From the NCBI RefSeq assembly GCF_964204645.1, contig NC_134025.1, positions 18,692,001 to 18,756,000 on the forward strand: DNA of 64,000 bases, given 5' to 3'. The position numbers and the translations under genes were made by a program. Numbering within the stretch: the stretch's first letter is position 1; each line of letters opens with the position of its first letter. The stretch is from Tubulanus polymorphus (taxonomy: Eukaryota; Nemertea; Palaeonemertea; Tubulaniformes; Tubulanidae). The notes under the pieces were generated by a model. It saw only the letters and a program-made list of their open reading frames with translations, ran no database searches and was not told the DNA's origin. Positions 1 through 12,119 of the stretch are shown piece by piece.

Positions 1-476
1 CATCACAAATTGTAATGAGAAATGGCAAACCAGTAGGAAGCTACAGGACTCAGAATTCGGGCCAAAATTAACATTTTTGGGCACTAAAAAGGTCATAGGA
101 CGGCCATCTTGAGTCCGACCGACCCAATTTTTGTTACGTTGATGGGCCCTGGGGGGATTCACATATATCCGAAAGATCAAGGTAATTGATCAAAGCGTCT
201 TCAAAATTTCCCTCAAAAAGTTCAAAATGTGTAAAAAGTGCTGATTTTGGCGAACAACAATGGCTGCCAGTCGGCCATCTTGATTCTGACATGGCCAGTT
301 TTTGGGCTGAAGATGTGTCTAGGGTAGATACATGTGTAACCCAAATATCAAGACGTTACCTTGAAGCGTCTTCAAAACTTCCCAAAATAACTGGATTCCG
401 TCTACGGACGGACGAACGACGGACGAAAAGTGAACGCAATAGCCCGCTGGGACTAAAGTCCCAAGTGGGCTAAAAA
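1..476 (+). repeat. Dispersed repeat R1, 3' portion (copy 1)
   Basis: The stretch from about base 20 matches two other places in the window: 38248-38372 (its beginning) and 42060-42382 (its end). It contains runs of GGACGGACGAACGACGG type and ends at about 445-473 in an imperfect hairpin (left arm AGCCCGCTGGGACT, right arm AGTCCCAAGTGGGCT) followed by CTAAAAAA. The copy enters from the left edge, so its start is not seen. An open frame at 186-473 runs through it but is only a reading of the repeat. A terminal hairpin next to CTAA resembles the 3' end of non-autonomous Helitrons, which is inference only. Confidence 0.7.
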
Positions 477-3400
477 AGGGAATGGTGCTGATTTCAAATA
501 AGGGCATTTTTTTGCGTGATTCCATTGGAGCAAGGGCACATAATAACGCACTCACGTCTGTTTTAGGGGCAACCTGCAATGTTCCCTATTGCATAGAATC
601 AAGGTACCCCCTACTACAATTGAGGACTAGAAACTATGTTTAACTCTGATTTTGCCATGAGTGACACACTTGACCACAGTACATCCTTACACCTATGCCT
701 GTCAATGAACAAAAGTTAATCTAGGGCAAAATGATTCAGAAAACCAAATGATACAGCGAAAAAGAGCCAGCAATAGTGTATAGGCCTACATGAAATTGCA
801 TATTTTTAATCTTAGAAATATCAAATTGATTGTTTTACATTGATAGTGTTAGTGATTGGCAATAACTGTTGATAATTGGTAAGCAGCCAGCTTTAGGCTA
901 CTCAAACTAATTGTCTCTGCGAGTCTCTCTGTGAGTTCACCGAACAATTGTTTTCACCTTGTCGTCCGTTTATGGCGTCGTAAAAATAGCCTGAGTGTAT
1001 AAAATTTGTCTAATACTCTAGATAAAAAGATCCAGAGCATCACGAAGTGTTCAAAACGAAACAATCCATCGAATATACACTACCCGCTTTACAACGGCAG
1101 TCACTAGAATGATTGGCAGTAGTTTGGGAGTCAGCCAAATTCCTGGAAACTTAAACTAGGCCACGCGTCTGAGGCACTTTCACATAATGCACACTGACTG
1201 CAGTACTTACCGCAGGATACTTACTAACAGTCGATGCGACGGCTTATTTTGAAAGCCCTGACTCATTACTCTTGACTAACAAGGGCAGGAGGGCGGACCT
1301 ACGGCAAGTAATGAGGGCACAAGGGCGAGCATGGGACACATCTGAAGGGCACAAGGGCAGCTATTTTGGGGGGTGGGGCGAACCGCCCCTCTATTTTTGG
1401 CTAGATGAAGCACTGGATTGATTGACGATCTCATCTCGTTAAAGTTGAAAGTTAATTTTCTACAAAAATATCCGACAAAAAATGTAAAATATGACTCCAG
1501 CAGACATTTATTACTGATATAATATGATTTCAAGTGTGAAAATCGATAAGGAATGAATAAATATGTTATATTATTTTCATGTCATCTCAGTTAATCTCGG
1601 GCCATCTCGGTAATAAGGAGGACCGCTCATACCAATGGGGCTTTAACAGGAATAATGCCGCATTGGCAAAATATCCACTGCACTCTTTTAGACCTTTTTA
1701 ACTTTGTTGAAATCAGACATTTCATCCTGAAGACATGCCTGTTTGTTATTTTGACCAACATACCAATGCATACGTGCAGTTCTTATGATCACTTCCACCA
1801 AGTACAGCTGCTGCATCTTCTTCCAACTGTTTTTCCTCTTGAAGAACTTCGAGCATATTAATAACAGGTTCTTCCTCGGCGACATCATTATTTCCCGCCA
1901 TTTTGTTGAAGTTTCAACACTGATATTGCGCAATATACACTCTTTCCACTCACCAGATGGCAGAGCTACAGATTTATTTAGACTGGTTGGCTGTCCGAGA
2001 TTTATTACGCTGTGGGACAGGCAACCAGTCTAGCTATCTTTCGCAAGGTTAACCGTTTCATTGAAATATTCTTAGATCGGAAATGAGCTTGAAATCAGTA
2101 CAATCAATCTTAACTGAATCAGTTACTTACATTAAAATATTACTCACACTGAAATTTATTTATTTTATTTGAAAAAATGTATTTGACAGTGTCGCCACCT
2201 GGTGGACAGACTAATTACTTCACACGTTCTCTCCGCAAAGACGCCATCATGGGTTTCGCCAATATTTGGAATTCGCATCCTAAAAAGTTTGGACAAGGTT
2301 CACGAGCTTGGTAAATATAGCCAGAAAACACTATACAACGATTTCGCACTATTAATGCTAAAATGGGCTGTTATAGAAAGCTCCATACGGTAGTCCGCTG
2401 AAACAGGGGGACCATGTATTAGCAGCTCTGCACGTTTTAGGAAGAAACAGTCTTTGTATAGATAGCTGAGCCACTTACCGTATGCTTCCTCTTTTTTACT
2501 TTTCTTAGATAACTGGTTGCACACTGGAGAGGGGGGTTAAAAATCGTAATTTTATGGGTACATTATAAATGAAATTATCCCTAATGATACATCAATTGAG
2601 CACAACGTTGACTTGTTCACAATAATAGGTATATTCATGTCCGCGCGGGGCGCCACTATCGATTGTGACGACCATTATTGATTAGGAAAAGTGTGATGCG
2701 CGTTTTGACATCGCGTAGTAAAATCATTCATAAAACCTGTCTATCAATGCAATGAGCTAAAATCTTTTGGAATCAACCAATAAGATCGATCTTTATCACT
2801 TGGGGTAGGGATTTCAGGTCACGTGATCAAAATGTGTCATAATTAGCGTTTTCCACGCTTCAAATTTTCAATCGCTCATAAAAAACGTATTCTATATCCG
2901 ATTGAAGCCAAACTTGCTCAGTATACTCAATTTACCGGTTATTTGATGTGGTGTAAATTTCATGAGTGTATCTTGCCTAGTTACGGAGCAATAAGTCGTT
3001 CAGCGCGCGTCGGCTCATTTCTAGGAAACAAGATGGCGGCCATGTTTGTTCATGCATTTTTCAAACACGTGAAAAACGCATGCAATTTTTTGGGTCAAAT
3101 CCGCGAGCCAGCTGCTGATTGGCTGGATATTTGACCTCAGAATATTTTAAGAACATGTTTCAAGCAGAGCATGTCGGTGCGTGCAAGTTTTGGTAGGCCC
3201 TGTATCACTCGGAAAAAGTCGTAAACATAATTCAAAGTGCTCATACGCTAAAATTAATAATTTTAACAACTTGCACTCTACTACATGATAAAATAAGATA
3301 CTTTATATATTGTTTTCAATTATTACTTTTAAGATTGATTTAGTAGTCTTTCGCGGATTTTGACCTAAAGTCGGCAAGGCGCTTCAAATTGTTTACATCC

Positions 3401-4453
3401 GGGTCACTGCGGGCTCACACCGGCTGCCAGCTGATCAATCAAAACACTTCCTGGTTCATTTTTACCATTCTAAATGTCAATTTAGCAAGTAAAACGTCAC
3501 TTTCACTCAATAAACTCATACTTTATTACGAAATCGGCAATATATAAGACGAATAATGGTTAGGCCTACCCAATTTAAAAACTTTGAGTATTTTGCACAA
3601 GAATCCAAGTTTTGTCTAAATTTTAGCTCATTTTTTGCTAAAAAGAAATTTTATTTTTCCTATCTGCTTCACCTTTAGGTAATCATCTCATCTTGAATAC
3701 TAGGATGTCCCTCTGAAAAGCAGTTGTTATTCATTTGTTCATGGTTTTTCAATTCCAATTGTCGACCCTTTGGCTAAATAACTGCCACTGCTAGGCCTAA
3801 AATACCCACCAACCAATGGTTAATCAAATAGATTCTAGAGGAGTTTATCAATTTTCTTTTGCACTCGAATGACTTGCCTAGAAGGAGACCTTTAATTAGA
3901 TACCAAACATGACATACTTTTGTAAAATTGACTTTCCGATGAAATATCGACGCAAAACAAGATGGCCGCCATTCCTCGAGCCTCAATTTGAGATATCATG
4001 ATATAGATATTTCATGGGTAAATCTGTTAGGGCCTAGGGATCTCTAAAGAAAAACAAAAGATTTTCCATTCATTTCAATTTGATTTAATTTCGGAAAACC
4101 ATGTAGTACGTAGATCTCTTCAACGCTTTATCCTATTCTTCTGCGGCAAGTGAGTATCTGAAATATAATGATAGTATTAGTATCTTTTATTTCAGAAGGC
4201 TTTAAAACATTGAACTTATCCACTAAGATTAGTTATTTCAAATAATAAAGGTCTATAAGGCCATATCGAATCAACTAAATACATTAAAGATGTAGTTAAT
4301 TAGATTCAAGATGGCCGCCTTGACACTTACCTTATGGTTACCGTGGTAATCGGTATCACCCTGATGCACGATATCTTCGGTATATTATCTCAAAATTGAT
4401 ATTCCATGTCTTAAGTATCATTTATCTTGAGAAATAAACTATAGTATTGCGTG
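477..4453. other. Non-coding region, no gene seen
   Basis: No reading frame here resembles a known protein. The DNA is AT-rich. An imperfect hairpin lies at 1980-1996/2015-2031 (17-bp arms, one mismatch). Small stretches such as 2640-3130 and 3950-4000 hold words like 'AAGATGGC(G/C)GCC' that recur elsewhere in the window, so parts are probably old repeats. TCACGTGA occurs at about 2819-2826. Confidence 0.6.
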
Positions 4454-4749
4454 TTAACCCTTTCAGTGCTGGCTAATTAATACCCTATAGTGCTGAAGAT
4501 AATTTGAAAATTCTGAAAAATTCCACCCTAGTGTGTTGAATAACGGGAATAGCACTATAGTGCGTCTTCACCCTGGCGCGGTATATCATTAGTTACTAAT
4601 ATTTCACTATGTTTGACAGGTGCTGCCATCTTTCAAGAGAGATAATTAGTAATTGCTAATTAAATCAATACACCGCAGTGCGGTGTACTAGCAAAATCCA
4701 TCACAGATTCGTACACCGCACTGCGGTGTAGACGCACTGAAAGGGTTAA
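4454..4749 (+). mobile_element. piggyBac-type MITE, copy 1 (288 bp)
   Basis: The element proper is 4458-4745. It begins CCCTTTCAGTGC, ends GCACTGAAAGGG, and is flanked on each side by TTAA (4454-4457 and 4746-4749). Terminal CCC with a TTAA duplication is the signature of piggyBac transposons. The inside has no coding capacity but carries short palindromes such as TACACCGCACTGCGGTGTA. Related copies lie at 9348-9607 (inverted) and 50420-50707. The piggyBac gene at 53.2-55.2 kb has a similar but not identical end, so it is a related rather than proven source of transposase. Confidence 0.85.
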
Positions 4750-5519
4750 TGGTTATAGGAGTGGGTATTAATTAGATAATTAGTATGCAAATTAGCCTAA
4801 TTTACATATTTGTGCAATTACTTACATGAATCTAAACAAACTTTGTATAGACAACATACTGACCAAGTTTGGTTTTAAACAGATAAATATTCTCGGAGTT
4901 ATATTGGTTTCAATGTTGAATTTAATTCCTTTATCTGGCTAAAAAGCAGCAAAACCTAGACACTTCCTGTCTGATACTTTCATTGGAAATGAACTAAAGT
5001 GTATTGCGCAATCGAATGACAAAAATACCCCAAATTTCCACCCTTGGATTGCTCAAAACTTTTGAACCGCTTGACCAATTTTGATTCTGTAAAGTGCTAT
5101 ATGTTTATGCTATCCCCTTCTTCATTTTAAGCTATTAGAAAGACACATAGGACACATAGAAATTTTCAACCTGAAATCCCTACTTGGGGGTTGGTTTAGT
5201 GTATAAATCCGCATTTTGGACGAAGAAAATAGAAATCAAAATATACCCTTTTTCAAGATCAAAATTCGTCAGCTTAGGACCCGGAATAAGCAACGAATCG
5301 GAAGGTTTAGGATCTCAAAATTCAAATACTGAAGACCGCATGATTTTATTTCGTGTCGGGGCTGAGCGATCGCTGCCGGAAAATTTAATGTCTAAGTTTT
5401 GCGTTGAAGCGAGCGATACAAAATGGCGGCCGGCACTTGTTATTGAATGACGACGCGCCGCGCTGCTCGAGATGAGATCAATATTCAACAATTATTCATC
5501 GGTCTAGCGGTGAATCATT
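4750..5519. other. Non-coding region, no gene seen
   Basis: AT-rich DNA with no recognisable protein or RNA gene. The open frame at 5184-5450 has no recognised domain and its composition does not suggest coding. Confidence 0.5.
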
Positions 5520-5722
5520 AGGGTTTTCTGACTTTCGTCGAAAACCCTCTTGAAATTCTGTTGATTATTATAATTATATATTTTCCGCCAAAAAGAGGAT
5601 TGCTCCGATAATATCCAAATCATCTCATTTTATTTTTTCCATCAAATACACGGTAATTAATTTTTCCTTTCGATCACATGCATCCAGAAAACCCATTATC
5701 GCTGCTTTGCAGCTATATTTGT
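5520..5722. repeat. Short hairpin-bounded repeat (family H)
   Basis: One end is the hairpin AGGGTTTTC (5520-5528) / GAAAACCCT (5540-5548). The other end holds GAAAACCC followed by the small hairpin GCTGC-TTT-GCAGC at about 5701-5713 and TATATTTG. The same pair of signals, AGGGTTTTCTG hairpin and the GCTGC/GCAGC hairpin, recurs at 27609-27670 and 57797-57832. It is probably a short non-autonomous mobile element whose class is unknown. Confidence 0.5.
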
Positions 5723-7438
5723 TATATATTTGCTATATTTTTTTTGCGCGCGGATCGCCACTACGCTCCTGTCGGTAAAGCGGCTGTTGAAAGAGGGAGG
5801 CGTCTAATGGGATGAATTGAGGCTTGTTACGGGCAAAAATAGAGGCGAGTGATGGGACAGTGAGGCTCCCGAGGGGATTTTCCAAAAGCAGCAAAATTGA
5901 AATATATATAAAATATTGTTGAAGTTTTGCTCAAAACAAAACAAATGGATTATTATTTAGTTATTATTAGTAGTATTACTTTTGCCTGGTTTATGTTTCT
6001 AAACTGATTGATTTTATAATGATATCATGAATATATTTCAAATTTCAGCGTTTTGAGCTAGGCCAAGCCTAATTTTCTGCTTTTCTTAACTAAAATCCAT
6101 TTAGCAAATCATATATAAAATTGGTATATTTAAATCAATTTGCAATAGGAGCCTATGGCTATAGACCTAACTGACAGGCCTTAATAATCATGTTTATTCA
6201 TTTCAAAAATTATGTAGTGAAAAAAATAATTTCATCTGAAATCATATCAATATTTCTCAATATTTCACCTTTTTTTTTTTGTCGTTACCATGGAAACCTA
6301 ATAATAATAATCTACATAATAATAGATATTCCTAGATAAACTTAGGGCAAACATGAACTATTGATAACTAGTTATTCTATCCCCTTTCTACATCATAACT
6401 TTTGATCTAACATCGATATTTTCATTATTTTACCATTTTTTCGGCTGGTTTCCATGGAAACCATATGCATTTGGAATCAGATAAAAATTTTGGGTCTTTC
6501 AACTGTCACCTGAAAGTGCTATGAGTGTATTGCTCTTTAAATTTCTAGTCTCTTTTAGTTTAAGAGATATTGAAGTTTGTTTACATGAAATATTGCCTTC
6601 TTAGATAACAGTTTTTGTGTATTGAAACATGAAGACACTTTTCGCTCAAATTTTCAAACTTCAATTTGCGATATCTCGAAAACTACTGAAGATAATTCAA
6701 AAATTTAAAAAGCATATTGTTATTTGAGCCCTCCCCATTCCGAACAAGCTTTATTTCAGTAAGATTGGAGCTATTTGAATTTTTAATGGATATAGCTAAC
6801 AATAATGCTGCTGTAGCGCTATGGATCGCCTACGGCTACGCACACTGGGATTCCTGCGCTATGTATTGCTTAAGTATGCAGGGAATTGTGCGTCATCTGG
6901 AGTTTGAGAATCGTCATGAAAATCTTAAATTTGATTTCTCTTAACGATATCATCTGAAAAAATATAACAAACCAATGTTTGAAAAAAGTGATCTAATTGA
7001 GCTCTTAGAAACGGAGAAAAATATGAAATTATGGAAGTAAAAAGTTTGTTGTTGAAGATGGCGCTAGCTTGCGCTATTTGACGTTGTGGATCGGGTCCGT
7101 ACACAAGGACTAGTCGCTAAAGCTGCGCTGTTACCGGTATGTGATCCACTTATTTTTTCGCTGGATTGCCTCTGTCCCGGCACTATGGATCCCTAATTTT
7201 CGTTTCCCGACCCCCAGTAGGGCGGGAACGTTCATTGACTAGTGCATAATGAGGATTTATTCATCAGCTGAATGCACAGGGGTTTGGTGATGGGCTTGGA
7301 TTTTATTTCCTGGTTGTTGATAATCTCGCGAGGATGGCGCTTGCAGGGCTGCCAATGTCTCCGATTTTGGCGGAGTTTGCTACGGTAAAACCAGTAGAAC
7401 TCCGTTGCTACGGGAGTGGTGAAAAAACTACGTCGGTC
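5723..7438. other. Non-coding region, no gene seen
   Basis: Mostly AT-rich DNA without a supported gene. The frame at 6717-6944 has no recognised domain. 7060-7330 is more GC-rich but shows no protein similarity that I recognise. Confidence 0.5.
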
Positions 7439-7584
7439 TCATTCCGGTACTCCGCCGAAGAGTCAATCGAATACGCCCATAATCAATTTCACTTCGGTGT
7501 TCCGTTAGAATGCCAATCGAATACGCTCAAATTTATTTCACTCCGGTGTTCCGTTAGAATGCCAATCGAATACGCTAACATCAA
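7439..7584 (+). repeat. Three tandem 49-bp units
   Basis: Three adjoining units begin near 7439, 7487 and 7536. Each contains the CAATCGAATACGC core and a 'CCGGT(G/A)(T/C)TCCG' core. Units 2 and 3 are nearly identical and unit 1 is more diverged. The units explain most of the open frame at 7334-7648, so that frame is not called as a gene. Confidence 0.7.
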
Positions 7585-7699
7585 TTTTGTCATTGTTAAA
7601 TCCTATCCACAGAACGGTAGTCATGTCCGCATGCGCAGTTATCAATAAGCGATCATGAAATGTGATAGTCGGCGGTTGGATTTTCGGCATACGAATCGA

Positions 7700-8145
7700 A
7701 TTCCGATGATGATGAAAGCGAATCGGAAGAAGGTGAAGTAACTGCGAGGAAGAGAAAATCCAAACAAGGGACTAGTAACGAACAACAGAAAAAAAACCTT
7801 TGTCGCCAATCAAAAATTCAGAGCAGAATATACGTCCAAGTATCCGTGCATTGTTCCATCTCAAATATCAAATGGTTATGCACTGTGTACTGTCTGTAAC
7901 GTTGATTTTCTTGTTACACACGGTGGGTTGACAGATGTCGGGAAACATTGTGAAGAAAGCAAAAGTAACGAAGCTAAGGCAAAAGCGTCTAAAATCACTC
8001 GCTATTTCACATCAAATACTCCAACAGCAGATGAATTGTGAACCCTAAGGGCGGAGGTGATGTTTATTAATTTTTTGGTCGAACACAACATAGCTTTTGC
8101 AGTATCAGATCATGCTACACGACTCTTTAAAAAGATGTTAAAAAA
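7700..8145 (+). pseudogene. hAT-like transposase N-terminal fragment (broken)
   Basis: Reading on the + strand from about 7700 gives an acidic stretch, then (after a frame change near 7798) a segment with a C-x2-C...H zinc-finger pattern (CTVCNVDF ... THGG ... GKHCEE). A TGA stop follows at 8039-8041, then FLVEHNIAFAVSDHATRLFKKM-type sequence. Order and spacing match the N-terminal BED-like finger region of animal hAT-family transposases of the type that also lies at 39.2-41.4 kb. No catalytic part follows. The frame change, the stop and the abrupt end show it is dead. The family call is by recall, without a search. Confidence 0.6.
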
Positions 8146-9142
8146 TCTAAAAGGTATTTTTTGATAGCAATGATAGCAATAATGCGTAAATCTAATGTGT
8201 GTATATTTCTTTGTGAAGGAGAGTTTAACAATCAATTTTTTAATAAATACAAACAGAATTTTATCATTATTTCGAGTTTTTCTTGGTATTATTATCTGGT
8301 CGTTTCGGCTGCTACTGAGAATCAATGATTAGCTACTATCACTAGAATGTTTGATTTTGCCTGCTACTGACTGAAATGAGAAAACTACTATCAAAATTGT
8401 ATTGTGTTACTACAAAAAAAATTGTGAAGTTGGCAGGTCTGCGCTTGATATGAACTCCAAATAAATTCAAGATATCACAGAAATTCCTCTGTTTATATTG
8501 TTTATTTATCCGCTATTAAGTTCCGATGAACAATTGACTAGCGATAATATTTCTTACTATACATCGTCACGCGTAATCCTTTAGGTATGATATCCTGACA
8601 ATGTGTTGGATTCCATAAAACCTCACTTCAAACGCTGAAGATCGCTACTGCAGATCCAAGCTACAGCCTCTTTCTTCTGAGCCACTGTAACTTTTTCATA
8701 CCATTTGAATTTTTTAACTACATTCCACTTGGACTAACCCTATCCTTTGCTGTAAGACAGACACTTAGGTTATACATAAGTGAAATAATTTTATTTTTGT
8801 TAGAATATTTTATTACATATAGATGTTCGCAGTGGAAGTTACGGAAAGTTAAAGGAATCAGTTCGTTATACCCAGTGTGAAAAATCATTAATTTTCTTTA
8901 CTTGGAAAAATTTCTATATTTGTTATCTGATTAACCCTTGCATCCAAATTCATTATAACCAGGTTGCACTGTATAGCGATAACCAAAATAATGCTGTATC
9001 TGCAAAATATCACCTTCCAATGAAAATTTTGAGTTGAGCATTTGTAACCTGGTTACCATTCTCAAGTAGTCATGGTGCCCTAGTATTTCTGAGATTGTAC
9101 CCTTACACGTGTTGACTACCTGATTGACCATGTTCATACTGA
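8146..9142. other. Non-coding region, no gene seen
   Basis: AT-rich DNA. The short frames at 8110-8325 and 8931-9137 show no recognised domain. Confidence 0.5.
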
Positions 9143-9725
9143 TACAGTCAACCTCGGTTAATCCGTCTCCGGTTAAACCGTATAGGTGCTTATTCCGTAT
9201 AAATAAATTGGTCTCGTTTTTCAGTAACGTTATTCCCTTTAAAATTCTGTGTCTTAAAATTCGTACTCCATAATCCGTATTTTCACTTAGTCCGTAGACA
9301 AATGCGCGGTCCCGATGTCCAATTCATATGTAAATCCTAATGTTTAACCCTTTCAGTGCAGTGTATAAATCAGTGATAGATTGTGCCAGTACACCGCACT
9401 GCGGTGTATTGATATTATTAGTAATTAGTAATTATCTCTTGAAAAATAGCAGCACCTGTCAAACATAGTGAAATACTAGTAACTAACGATACACCGCACC
9501 GTGGCGTAGACGCACTATAGTGGTATTCCCGTTATTCAACACACTTCGGTGGATTTTTTCAATTATCTCCAGCACTATGGGGTATTAATTAGTCAGCACT
9601 GAAAGGGTTAATCCGTATCAGCTCTCGGAAACATACACATGAAGTGAAAAAAGTATAAACATCTGTAATTTAATGTGGTTAAAAGCTCAGTCCCGAGTGA
9701 TACGGATTAACCAAGGTTGACTGTA
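9143..9725. mobile_element. Tigger/pogo-type MITE, interrupted by a piggyBac-type MITE
   Basis: The outer element is 9145-9723. It begins CAGTCAACCTCGGTTAATCCG and ends in its near-perfect inverse (CGGATTAACCAAGGTTGACTG), with TA on both sides (9143-9144, 9724-9725). CAGT ends with TA duplication are typical of the Tigger/pogo branch of Tc1/mariner. Without the nested 9344-9607 insertion it would be about 315 bp, with no coding capacity. The two halves are continuous across the insertion, so the Tigger-type element was there first. Confidence 0.8.
9344..9611 (-). mobile_element. piggyBac-type MITE, copy 2 (260 bp, nested)
   Basis: The element is 9348-9607, starting CCCTTTCAGTGC and ending GCACTGAAAGGG, with TTAA at 9344-9347 and 9608-9611. 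Its interior matches copy 1 (4458-4745) in the inverse direction, including the TACACCGCACTGCGG palindrome, but is about 28 bp shorter. It sits inside the Tigger-type MITE. Confidence 0.85.
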
Positions 9726-10640
9726 TTTTGCTTTTTCTTATCGCATCAATGTAGACATGTAATGTTGGATTTGGTTTATTTACTTTTAATCTTTTTTCTT
9801 CCACAGTCGTGTATGTGCAAACAGACATGGTCTTATCCGAAAATATGGTTTGAACATGTGCAGGCAATGTTTCAGACAGTATGCTGATGATATTGGATTC
9901 AAAAAGGTATGATGCATTGTTAATACCAGGGTCGAACATAAAACTTGCTTCTTAACGATGTTGTGTATAGTTAATTCTGTTGGATCATTATTTCATTTCT
10001 AGCTCGATTAGATCGACACTTCAAAGGCGCTTGTAAACGCACGAAGATGACTATTCGAACGAAGATGATCGATAGTTCCTGTACATAATGATGATGATTT
10101 AATCGATTTAAATGTAGATTTTACAATAAATTGATCATCACGATGTGAAATTTTGTCTCGTTTATATTGCTAAGAAAGATTTCTTTCCTATATTGGCTGA
10201 ACAGATATCATGCTGTAGGATTTATTGAAAGTGTATCATATCATACAATGATGATAATCTAGGACCAGTTGCTTGAAAGTTGGTTACAGTTAACCCTGGA
10301 TAGTTGACATTGTGACAATTAAAAGTTCATAGTTATTATGGCATTTATCCGCCGGTTATCTTTGACAAACTTTTAAGCTACTGCCCCCCCCCCCCCCTGT
10401 CGACCTGATGCCATTGATTGGCTGACCGAAAAGTGATGTCCCAATCATGGAGGGAGGCAGAGCTGGAGGTCCACCGACTGTATTTATTCCAGGATGAGAT
10501 GTCACGGTTGCACTAGGATTCGAACTCGCTATCTGTCAGTTTTAAGTTGATAACCTTATTCAACAGAATTACGATTTATTTACACTCCAACCATTTCCAT
10601 GGTTTATGGAGGAAAACTATTACACATGTATATACAAATA
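9726..10640. other. Non-coding region with a 14-C run
   Basis: No gene seen. A run of 14 C lies at 10384-10397. At about 10511-10522 the minus strand reads GAGTTCGAATCC, like the B box of an RNA polymerase III promoter, but no tRNA fold or A box accompanies it. The frame at 9679-9939 (minus) overlaps the end of the Tigger-type MITE and is not supported. Confidence 0.5.
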
Positions 10641-10703
10641 TTTACAAAACAACACTAAAAGTGATTAAAATTTAGAGAATGAAAACGTAACGAAATATAT
10701 ATA

Positions 10704-10773
10704 TACATCAACTATTTACAATACTATATATACTATTATATACATCAACTATTTACAATACTATATATACTAT
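10704..10773. repeat. Two tandem 33-37-bp AT-rich units at a LINE 3' end
   Basis: The stretch TACATCAACTATTTACAATA followed by CTATATATACTAT occurs twice in a row, from about 10704 and from 10741. It directly adjoins the stop codon of the LINE frame (minus strand), so it is the 3' tail or an amplified part of the 3' untranslated region of that element. Confidence 0.7.
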
Positions 10774-12119
10774 TGGAGGGATCTATATACATCTAAGCCG
10801 GTCTTAATGAATTTAGCTAAGTTGACCGTTGGGTTTTTCAGAATATCAAGGGTATTAAAGGTATTCAAATTCAAAAAGTTTTTGCGTTGTTCGTTAAGTA
10901 AGGTACAGTCAAACAGAAAATGGGATTCGTCACCTAAAGTATTACAAGTGGGGCATATTCTATCGGCTCTGTCTAAATGAAGGTTTGAAAATTTGTTCAC
11001 AGGTAAAATATAGGACCCGACCCTAAATTCAAATAAACTAGTTCCTAAGTCATCACCAAGTTCTATTATATACTTCTCTAACCTAATATCATTTTTATAT
11101 TGCCTAAAGTTAGTGTATATCGGATTAGTATTTATGGCAGAAACAGTTTCTTGAAGGTGCTGGTCACGGAGTATCTGTTTTATTCGTTTTGAAAAAGATT
11201 TACTGTTAGTCATGAATTGCTGCGTCCAAATGCAGGACAAACCACAGTCATCAAACGTTTTCTTTATATATGATAACCAAGGGCTCTTAAAATTATCCCT
11301 TAAAAATAAATTGAAAGATATTTTATAGAGTATTGAATTAAGTTTGGTTTGCTTTCCAGATACTGTTTTCACCCAAAAGTTAATCATCCTGCGTCTAACA
11401 TCTATATTCAAAGGGTAACGTCCTAGCTCTGATAAAACTTGTAAGTTGCGAGAATATTTCGTCACTTTCATTAAGATTTTACAGAAGAAGCAATGAATAT
11501 TTTCTAATAAATCAAGATTTTCATATCCCCAGATCTCACACCCATACATGGCAATTGGAGCAACACACGTATCAAATAATTTAAACATAACATCTATGGG
11601 CAATTTCAAACGTCTGCCTTTTTGAACGATCGAAAACATAGCTCTGATAGCTTTATCGTAAAGATACTTTTTTGCCTTAGCAAAGTTACCATTCCAATTG
11701 AATTTTACTCCGAGATAAACATAATCTTCAACTACCTCTAACTCTTGATCACCAAACATAAATTTCGAAATCGTTTTTATCCGGGATTTACTTCGCGCAA
11801 ATACTAGTACTTTAGTTTTCTCTGGGTTAACAGTGAGACCATTAGCCGCGCAATATTCAAATAAGGTATCTAAGTGTAGCTGAAGAGATTTCTCATCCTC
11901 AGCAAGAATAACTGTATCATCTGCGTATAGTATTATGAATAAATTCAGTAAAGTATCAATATCCTGATCACGATTCAAATTTAGTTTTTCTATAAATGAC
12001 AAAGTCGATTTTCCACGATCAATGAAAAATTCTTCGATGTCGTTTAAGAATAACGAAAAGAGGATAGGTGAGAGATTTTCGCCTTGTCTTAAACAGAAGA
12101 TGCCGTTGCGTGCTGCCAT
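10770..12119 (-). CDS. LINE reverse transcriptase, C-terminal part (449 codons, 5'-truncated)
   Basis: The frame encodes the back half of a non-LTR retrotransposon ORF2. Residues 11-21 (RQGENLSPILF) are reverse transcriptase motif B' and YADD at 65-68 is the catalytic motif; NPEKTKVLVF near 98-107 fits the following block. A C-x2-C-x7-H-x4-C pattern (C389, C392, H400, C405) is a likely zinc-knuckle near the C-terminus. The endonuclease and the first half of the reverse transcriptase are missing. The first Met is only the first ATG in the surviving frame, not a real start. The 3' end runs into AT-rich tandem units. The open 1.35 kb suggests a fairly young insertion. It lies head-to-head with the Rab gene, 150 bp from its ATG. 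Confidence 0.85.
   Translation of the reverse strand: MAARNGIFCLRQGENLSPILFSLFLNDIEEFFIDRGKSTLSFIEKLNLNRDQDIDTLLNLFIILYADDTVILAEDEKSLQLHLDTLFEYCAANGLTVNPEKTKVLVFARSKSRIKTISKFMFGDQELEVVEDYVYLGVKFNWNGNFAKAKKYLYDKAIRAMFSIVQKGRRLKLPIDVMFKLFDTCVAPIAMYGCEIWGYENLDLLENIHCFFCKILMKVTKYSRNLQVLSELGRYPLNIDVRRRMINFWVKTVSGKQTKLNSILYKISFNLFLRDNFKSPWLSYIKKTFDDCGLSCIWTQQFMTNSKSFSKRIKQILRDQHLQETVSAINTNPIYTNFRQYKNDIRLEKYIIELGDDLGTSLFEFRVGSYILPVNKFSNLHLDRADRICPTCNTLGDESHFLFDCTLLNEQRKNFLNLNTFNTLDILKNPTVNLAKFIKTGLDVYRSLQ

Noticed and set aside
186-473. 95-codon frame at the window start and its minus-strand partner at 319-579
   Set aside because: Lies wholly in repeat R1; the matching DNA at 42.1-42.4 kb has a different frame structure.
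7334-7648. 104-codon frame
   Set aside because: Mostly made by three 49-bp tandem units; no domain seen.
10500-10560. Second B-box-like word GAGTTCGAATCC (minus)
   Set aside because: Single motif without a tRNA fold.
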